In this document: one piece after another, positions 6,148-9,859 of the stretch
Layout of the letters: each line of letters opens with the position of its first letter
How positions within the stretch are numbered: position 1 is the first letter of the stretch
From: CAZBZG01 sp964496245
GTDB taxonomy: Bacteria; Planctomycetota; SZUA-567
Direction: 5' to 3'
Length of the DNA stretch: 9,859 nucleotides
Assembly (NCBI GenBank): GCA_964496245.1
Contig: CAZBZG010000179.1
Span: 1 to 9,859 of the forward strand
Notes under the pieces: model-generated
The model's database searches: none
Told to the model about the DNA's origin: nothing
The model's input: the letters and a program-made list of their open reading frames with translations, nothing else
Translations under genes and position numbers: made by a program

Positions 6148-8877
6148 TCAAGAACCGGAGGCCTCTGACGTGCGTTCGTCTTCCTCGTCTTCGTTCCCTG
6201 ATTCTGGAAGCGCGGACCCATCAGGCGTTTGCCTGCGGCGGATTCGCTTGATGCCGTAGTGCACGCTCAGGATCACCAGGAACCACGGCGCGAGGATGAG
6301 CAGCCCCCGGATGATCACGCCGATCGACGTATAGAAGTGTTTCCAGCCGGAGCGGATGGCCAGGCGGATCGAGCCTGAGGTCTCTTCCTCGGGCGGGGCG
6401 TACGGGCTCGGCTGGGTCACGGTCACGCGCACGTCCGCCAGCGCCTCGGGGTCGGGCTGCTCCTCGGCCCCTGCGCCCACGCCCCGCACCTGCTTGGTGC
6501 GCACGCGGCCGAGGTCCGCGATGCCCGCCACGAACGCGTCGAACGCGCCTACGGGCACCCGGAACCGCCAGTCCTGGGTGAGCGCGCCATCCGGCTGCTG
6601 GTCGGTCCTCACCCCCTCGGTCAGCGCCTTGTGGCTATCCCGCAGCCGCTCGAGCCCTTGGCGCGCGGCTCGGGCGTCCGTGACCTTGAGGCCGATCTCA
6701 GCGGCCGGCACGGGCACGCGGCGCTCGTGCACCGAGAGGTTGAACGTGCACAGCGCATCCGCTGCCGCGCCTTCGACCGTTTCGAGGGTCAGTCCCTGCA
6801 CGTGCTTGTGCTCCACCCGGCCGAGCCGGTCGATGCCGTCCGCCAGCTCGCGGAAGCGCGACCGCCGGCAGCGGAGCACGTACTTCGCCGTGGTGGGGCT
6901 GCCCGAAGACCGCTGCTCCACGTGGCTCTGCACCGCGCCGTCCACCTGTTCGAGCAGGCGTTGGAGCTTGGCGGGTACGTCCGCGAGGCTGGGGGTGGTG
7001 ACGGTGGCTGACGCCGAGGGCTGCTGGCGTGCACGCTCGAACAGCACCAGCGTCATCTCGCACAGCACTTCGCCCGCGCCGCCCGACGGCGGGACCACGT
7101 CCACGCCCCGGAACTGCCGGTCCGCCACGCGGCCGACCGTGGAGAGTGCGGTTGCGGCGCCGGCGTAGTGTTTGCGAGGAAAGCGCACCACATAGGTGGC
7201 GTTGGCCTGGCCTCCCGAACGCTGCTCCTGGCGGCGCTGGATGCGGCCGCCGAACTGCTTGAGAAGTCCGGCGATGGCTTGGGCCGCGCGGTCGAGCGTG
7301 CGCACTTCGATGCGTGCGGTGCCTGCGGGCGTCTGGCTTACGGCCTCGGCGAGCGAGACCCGGAGACGGGCCATGGTCGCTTCCGCGTCCTTGGGCTGTT
7401 TTGCGCCAGCTACGTCGTAGCCCTGGACGTTCTCCGCCCTCACGCGGCCGAGGTTGCGCAGGCCTTGTACGAGCCGGCCGAACGCAGCCAGCGGCACCCG
7501 GACCGTGGCCTTGAGCTCGATTGTGCCGTCCGCGCGCTTGGAGGTGCGCCGGTCGTCGATTGTTCCTCCGAGCGAGGCTGCGAGCTGATCGAGGGCCTGT
7601 TCGGCGGCTTGCGCGTCTTCGACTTCGATGGAGAGATCGCCTTCGGGCACGCTCCGCCGAGGTTCGGCGAGCGTGAGGCGGATCGTGCCGAGGCGGATCT
7701 TGTCTGCCATGACCCGCATGCGGCCCTGGTACCTCTCGATGGTCTCGCGCACCCGGCCGATTTCGCGCTCGACCTCGAGGATCTCGCTCATCTTGTCCTT
7801 GCGCCGCTTCTCCTCCAGGAGCGCCAGCAGCCGCCGCTCCAGGTGCTGGGCGTTGCGGATCCGCGCCTCCAGGTCCGCATACTGGGCGGTCACGTCCTCG
7901 CCGCGCGCGTTCTCGGCTTTGACGCGGCCGATCTCCTTGAGGGCTGCATAGAGCGCCTCAAAGTTCTGCTGCGGCACGCGGATCACGATGCGCGCCGACG
8001 TGGTGCCGTCGTCGTGCTGCGTGACGCGCGAGTCCGCGTAGAAGCCCTGGTAGCGCGTGACCAGCTCGTCCACCCGCCGCGAGGCCGGGGCGTAGGCGTC
8101 CGCCTCGAGCGCAAGCTCGGCCGTCTTGATCACCTTGCGAAGCGAATGCGCCGCAGCCGGTTCCTTGTCAGGGGTCTTGGCTGGCTCGGTGAAGGGGGCG
8201 CGCTCGTCCGCCTGGCCGCCGGTGTCCGGGCGGGTGCCCGTCTCGGCGGCCGGTTCAGCTTTCTCCGTTGCCGGCTCCGTTGCCGGCCCTTTGGGCGTGC
8301 GCGCAAGCCGCGCCGCGGCCTGTTCGTAAACGTCCTGCGATCGCTCGTCCGCCTCTCTGCCCTCAATGTCGACCGGCACGTCTGTGGAGCCACCGATCTT
8401 GATCGCGCCGCGCCCTGTGAGTTTGCTCACGTTGTTCAGGTCCGGTCGGCCGTTGCGCTTCGAAAACGTGGACATGCTGTCCGGAGCGACGTCCTCGCCT
8501 GGTGCATCGTCCGTCTCGCAGTGGTCCGCGATCTCGAAGTCGGTGGTGACGGTGACAGGTCTGTCTGGTCTGAGCGGGTCTACGAAGAACGCATCGTCCG
8601 GCCCCGCCAATTCTCTCGCCGACGTATAGAACAGCTCCCGCACCATGTCCCCGCGCATGCCCACCACGTACGCCATGAGCAGGACGCACGCGGCAGCCAG
8701 GGCCGGGCCCAGACGGACGAGGCCGGAACGCTGGAGGTAGGAGGGCGTGTGCATGGTCGGTCTCCCTTGGAGGCGCGTGTCGATCTTCTGCCATACGCGC
8801 TCAGCCGCTCCCTGCGGCAGGGGCTCCCGCAGGTCGGCCAGAAGCGCGTCCAGTTTGACGTCGTCATTTTGCGACAT
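6148..8877 (-). CDS. Two-pass membrane protein with five DUF4349-type repeats; candidate anti-sigma/envelope sensor
   Basis: 909 residues. The N-terminal 40 residues (LDALLADLREPLPQGAAERVWQKIDTRL) are soluble and helical, like the short cytoplasmic part of an anti-sigma factor, but lack the HxxxCxxC zinc motif. TM1 is about 54-74. Residues 80-190 are unassigned; 190-247 are a Pro/Ala/Glu/Thr-rich linker. A full DUF4349 domain spans about 247-407: RVPQQNF at 300-306, IGRV at 316, GEDVTAQYADLEARIRN at 326-342, and a coiled coil at about 335-393. Four shorter copies of its core follow, without coiled coil, at about 412-512, 518-616, 622-720 and 726-822. TM2 is about 850-874, with a basic, then acidic, cytoplasmic tail. 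The start at 8877 has GGAGG six bases upstream; an ATG at 8883 touches that GGAGG and is unlikely. It lies 34 bases after the ECF sigma gene, in one operon. DUF4349 is clear; the anti-sigma role is inferred from position and topology. What it senses is unknown. Confidence 0.85.
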   Translation of the reverse strand: MSQNDDVKLDALLADLREPLPQGAAERVWQKIDTRLQGRPTMHTPSYLQRSGLVRLGPALAAACVLLMAYVVGMRGDMVRELFYTSARELAGPDDAFFVDPLRPDRPVTVTTDFEIADHCETDDAPGEDVAPDSMSTFSKRNGRPDLNNVSKLTGRGAIKIGGSTDVPVDIEGREADERSQDVYEQAAARLARTPKGPATEPATEKAEPAAETGTRPDTGGQADERAPFTEPAKTPDKEPAAAHSLRKVIKTAELALEADAYAPASRRVDELVTRYQGFYADSRVTQHDDGTTSARIVIRVPQQNFEALYAALKEIGRVKAENARGEDVTAQYADLEARIRNAQHLERRLLALLEEKRRKDKMSEILEVEREIGRVRETIERYQGRMRVMADKIRLGTIRLTLAEPRRSVPEGDLSIEVEDAQAAEQALDQLAASLGGTIDDRRTSKRADGTIELKATVRVPLAAFGRLVQGLRNLGRVRAENVQGYDVAGAKQPKDAEATMARLRVSLAEAVSQTPAGTARIEVRTLDRAAQAIAGLLKQFGGRIQRRQEQRSGGQANATYVVRFPRKHYAGAATALSTVGRVADRQFRGVDVVPPSGGAGEVLCEMTLVLFERARQQPSASATVTTPSLADVPAKLQRLLEQVDGAVQSHVEQRSSGSPTTAKYVLRCRRSRFRELADGIDRLGRVEHKHVQGLTLETVEGAAADALCTFNLSVHERRVPVPAAEIGLKVTDARAARQGLERLRDSHKALTEGVRTDQQPDGALTQDWRFRVPVGAFDAFVAGIADLGRVRTKQVRGVGAGAEEQPDPEALADVRVTVTQPSPYAPPEEETSGSIRLAIRSGWKHFYTSIGVIIRGLLILAPWFLVILSVHYGIKRIRRRQTPDGSALPESGNEDEEDERTSEASGS
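6412..8139 (-). other. Tandem DUF4349 core repeats inside the 6148-8877 gene
   Basis: Approximate copies on the - strand: copy 1 8139-7660 (with coiled-coil insert), copy 2 7644-7342, copy 3 7326-7030, copy 4 7014-6718, copy 5 6702-6412. Each has a beta strand, a helix, a strand ending in R-x-P-x(3)-F or a variant, a helix, then [IVL]GRV and a G-x-D-V-like turn. The RVP-type motif recurs as RVPQQNF, RVPLAAF, RFPRKHY, RCRRSRF and RVPVGAF, at residue spacings 160, 105, 104 and 104. IGRV, LGRV, VGRV, LGRV and LGRV recur at the same spacings. The coiled coil of copy 1 explains the extra 56 residues. Copies share motifs but are well diverged, so the duplication is old. Confidence 0.85.
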
Positions 8878-8883
8878 GAGCAT

Positions 8884-8888
8884 CCTCC
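8884..8888 (-). promoter_or_regulatory. Shine-Dalgarno deciding the start of the DUF4349 gene
   Basis: On the - strand GGAGG directly touches the ATG at 8883 but stands an ideal six bases from the ATG at 8877. The second ATG (protein MSQNDD...) is therefore the likely start. Confidence 0.65.
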
Positions 8889-8911
8889 GCTCTGGTGCGG
8901 GCGGTGGTCCG

Positions 8912-9451
8912 TCACATGTACGCGGCCAGGTCCTTCTTGAGTCGCTGCCGCGCGCGGTGGAGCACGGACTTCAGCTTCTCCACGCGCCAGCCGAGCGCTT
9001 GGGCGGCTTGTGCGAGCGGCAGTTCCTGCAGGCTGCAGAGCGTCACGGCCGCGCGCTGCGCCTCCGGGAGATGCAACACAGCCGCGCGCACAGCTTCGCG
9101 CCGCTCCTCCCGGCTCGCGGCTTCAACCGGGCCGGGGTTGGCGCGCGCGGGCGGCTCAAAGGCGCGGTCGCGGCCCCGCCTGGCCTCGCGCCGGGCTCCG
9201 TCCAGGGCTGCGTTGCGGGCGATGGCCAAGAGCCAGCCGGGAAACGCGCCGTGGTCCCGGCAGGTATGCATGGCGCGCGCCGCGCGCAGGAAGGTCTCCT
9301 GCACCACATCCTCCGCTCCCTCGGCCGATCCGCAGACGTGGCGCGCGAATCCGTAGACGCGTTCCACATGCCGCTCGTAGAGCGCGTGAAACGCGGCGCG
9401 ATCGCCCCGTTCGGTCCAGGCCCGGGCGAGCTGGCTGTCCGCAGCCCCCAT
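8912..9451 (-). CDS. ECF-family RNA polymerase sigma factor
   Basis: 179 residues, the usual ECF size, with only regions 2 and 4. Region 2 (about 15-87) includes FHALYERHVERVYGFARHV, the core-binding AEDVVQETFLRAARA (46-60) and FPGWLLAIARNAALDGAR (70-87) for -10 recognition. Residues 88-120 are a charged linker. Region 4 (about 128-175) has LPEAQRAAVTLCSLQELPL and the helix-turn-helix LAQAAQALGWRVEKLKSVL, ending in HRARQRLKKDL. I chose the ATG at 9451 because AGGAGA lies six bases before it. The ATG at 9472, seven codons upstream, has no Shine-Dalgarno and sits at the predicted transcription start. It is followed after 34 bases by the DUF4349 membrane protein, the standard sigma/anti-sigma order. 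Regulon and ECF group are unknown. Confidence 0.93.
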   Translation of the reverse strand: MGAADSQLARAWTERGDRAAFHALYERHVERVYGFARHVCGSAEGAEDVVQETFLRAARAMHTCRDHGAFPGWLLAIARNAALDGARREARRGRDRAFEPPARANPGPVEAASREERREAVRAAVLHLPEAQRAAVTLCSLQELPLAQAAQALGWRVEKLKSVLHRARQRLKKDLAAYM

Positions 9452-9457
9452 GCGCCG

Positions 9458-9463
9458 TCTCCT
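9458..9463 (-). promoter_or_regulatory. Shine-Dalgarno deciding the start of the ECF sigma gene
   Basis: On the - strand AGGAGA lies six bases before the ATG at 9451. The upstream in-frame ATG at 9472 has no such site. Confidence 0.65.
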
Positions 9464-9477
9464 GTCGTCCATCAGTC

Positions 9478-9505
9478 TAGACGCTGACCCCGGTCTCCGA
9501 GTTTC
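9478..9505 (-). promoter_or_regulatory. Candidate ECF-type promoter of the sigma operon (possible autoregulation)
   Basis: On the - strand GAAAC (9501-9505) and CGTCTA (9478-9483) are 17 bases apart. This resembles promoters of several ECF sigma factors, for example the AAC-type -35 and CGTC-type -10 of Bacillus SigM/SigX/SigW. The predicted start near 9471 leaves about 20 bases before the ATG at 9451, with the Shine-Dalgarno inside. The -35 box lies between the arms of a 7-bp inverted repeat (TGACCCC 9485-9491, GGGGTCA 9520-9526). An alternative sigma-70 reading uses TTGACC near 9522-9527 but has a poor -10 box. Short motifs like these can occur by chance. Confidence 0.4.
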
Positions 9506-9556
9506 GCTCTTTTTCAGCTGGGGTCAAGAAAACGCGGCATCGGACCATGTGCTACG

Positions 9557-9582
9557 CGGTCCGACAGGAGCCGGACCCTCCG
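9557..9582 (-). repeat. REP-like unit C (GGAG head)
   Basis: Read on the - strand: head CGGAGGG, stem GGTCCGGC, loop TCCT, stem GTCGGACC (one G-T wobble), final G. It has the same 26-base length and pairing register as the units at 9647-9672 and 9692-9717. An 11-base echo, CGGAGGGTCCG, lies at 9627-9637 on the + strand with no matching stem, probably a truncated copy. Confidence 0.7.
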
Positions 9583-9596
9583 ACCAACCTTCGGCT

Positions 9597-9614
9597 CGAG
9601 GCTTGTGTGCCTCG
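9597..9614. repeat. Hairpin between REP-like units
   Basis: CGAGGC (9597-9602) pairs with GCCTCG (9609-9614) over the loop TTGTGT. It sits between unit C and the 11-base echo at 9627-9637, which are themselves inverted copies, so the block 9571-9638 could fold as one long imperfect hairpin. It lacks the GGAG head, so membership in the same repeat family is uncertain. Confidence 0.5.
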
Positions 9615-9646
9615 GCAGGTCAAGGCCGGAGGGTCCGAACCCCAAA

Positions 9647-9672
9647 CGGAGGGACGCGCTTCTGCGCGTCCG
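9647..9672 (+). repeat. REP-like unit A (GGAG head)
   Basis: Head CGGAGGG, perfect 8-bp stem GGACGCGC / GCGCGTCC (9652-9659 with 9664-9671), loop TTCT, final G. It is paired in inverted orientation with unit B 19 bases further on, the same spacer length as in the doublet at 6074-6142. Confidence 0.78.
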
Positions 9673-9691
9673 CAGCGCTTCCCGTACGCGC

Positions 9692-9717
9692 CGGTCCTGC
9701 AGAAGCAGGACCCTCCG
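9692..9717 (-). repeat. REP-like unit B (GGAG head, inverted)
   Basis: Read on the - strand: head CGGAGGG, perfect 8-bp stem GGTCCTGC / GCAGGACC, loop TTCT, final G. It differs from unit A at six positions, which form exactly three base pairs, each compensated, so the stem is kept intact. Confidence 0.78.
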
Positions 9718-9747
9718 CACCTCAGGGCGCACGTGGGGCAAGTCATC

Positions 9748-9841
9748 GGGTGAACTTCCGCCGACGCGACGCCTGGGTTCGAAATCGGGATCGAATGCGG
9801 TCGTGATCGATCCCGATTTCGATTCCGGACACTGTTCACCC
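9748..9841. repeat. 94-bp nested inverted repeat
   Basis: A perfect 16-bp inverted repeat, TCGAAATCGGGATCGA (9779-9794) and its complement (9807-9822), encloses a 12-base loop. Outside it, 8-bp arms GGGTGAAC (9748-9755) and GTTCACCC (9834-9841) bound the element. No T-run follows the hairpin, so it is not a typical terminator. TCATCG occurs on both sides (9743-9748 and 9846-9851), but not at equal distances from the arms. It could be a small non-coding mobile element, a structured RNA or a protein-binding palindrome. No gene is evident in 9473-9859. Confidence 0.6.
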
Positions 9842-9859
9842 AAAATCATCGCAATTCCA

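Noticed and set aside
7168..8940. 590-codon open frame on the + strand opposite the DUF4349 gene
   Set aside because: It is composition-driven and antisense to a gene with clear domain repeats, and no motif is recognisable.
9452..9472. Seven extra N-terminal residues (MDDRRRR) on the sigma factor
   Set aside because: The ATG at 9472 lacks a Shine-Dalgarno and lies at the predicted transcription start, while the ATG at 9451 has AGGAGA at ideal spacing.
9557..9717. CRISPR array
   Set aside because: Units are in alternating orientation, irregularly spaced and self-complementary, with no equal-length spacers and no cas genes nearby.
9779..9822. Rho-independent terminator
   Set aside because: The stem is strong, but no T-run follows on either strand.
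9514..9849. 111-codon - strand frame at the right end as a gene
   Set aside because: It runs through the nested inverted repeat and all the REP units and has no recognisable domain.

Overview
The window is G+C-rich bacterial chromosomal DNA with genes on both strands and little spare space. No gene fixes the taxon. The mix is an RNase HI with a hybrid-binding domain, a PreP-type M16C protease, an ECF sigma factor paired with a DUF4349 membrane protein, and GTAG/GGAG-headed palindromic repeats. This would fit the Planctomycetota-Verrucomicrobiota-Kiritimatiellota-Lentisphaerota sphere, but that is only an impression.

Layout. Positions 2-2760 (+ strand) hold the 3' part of hisS (histidyl-tRNA synthetase), a small membrane-anchored AsmA/DUF748-like protein that overlaps hisS by 4 bases, and rnhA (RNase HI). 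A 202-bp convergent gap with two strong palindromes follows. Positions 2963-5929 (- strand) encode a complete PreP/M16C metalloprotease with its own near-consensus sigma-70 promoter at 6011-6038. A REP-like inverted doublet (6074-6142) separates it from a two-gene - strand operon: an ECF sigma factor (8912-9451), then a 909-residue two-pass membrane protein (6148-8877). The right end (9473-9859) has no credible gene. It holds a candidate ECF-type promoter, a cluster of GGAG-headed REP units and a 94-bp nested inverted repeat.

Main point of interest. The protein encoded next to the sigma factor has the place and topology of an anti-sigma factor: short cytoplasmic N-terminus, one TM, large extracytoplasmic part, second TM. 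It lacks the usual zinc-binding anti-sigma motif. Its extracytoplasmic part is one full DUF4349 domain with coiled coil, followed by four more copies of the DUF4349 core with a period of 104-105 residues. With a candidate ECF-like promoter before the sigma gene, this looks like a self-regulated envelope-sensing module with an expanded repeat sensor. The second point of interest is the REP cluster: two of its 26-nt units differ at six positions that form three fully compensated base pairs.
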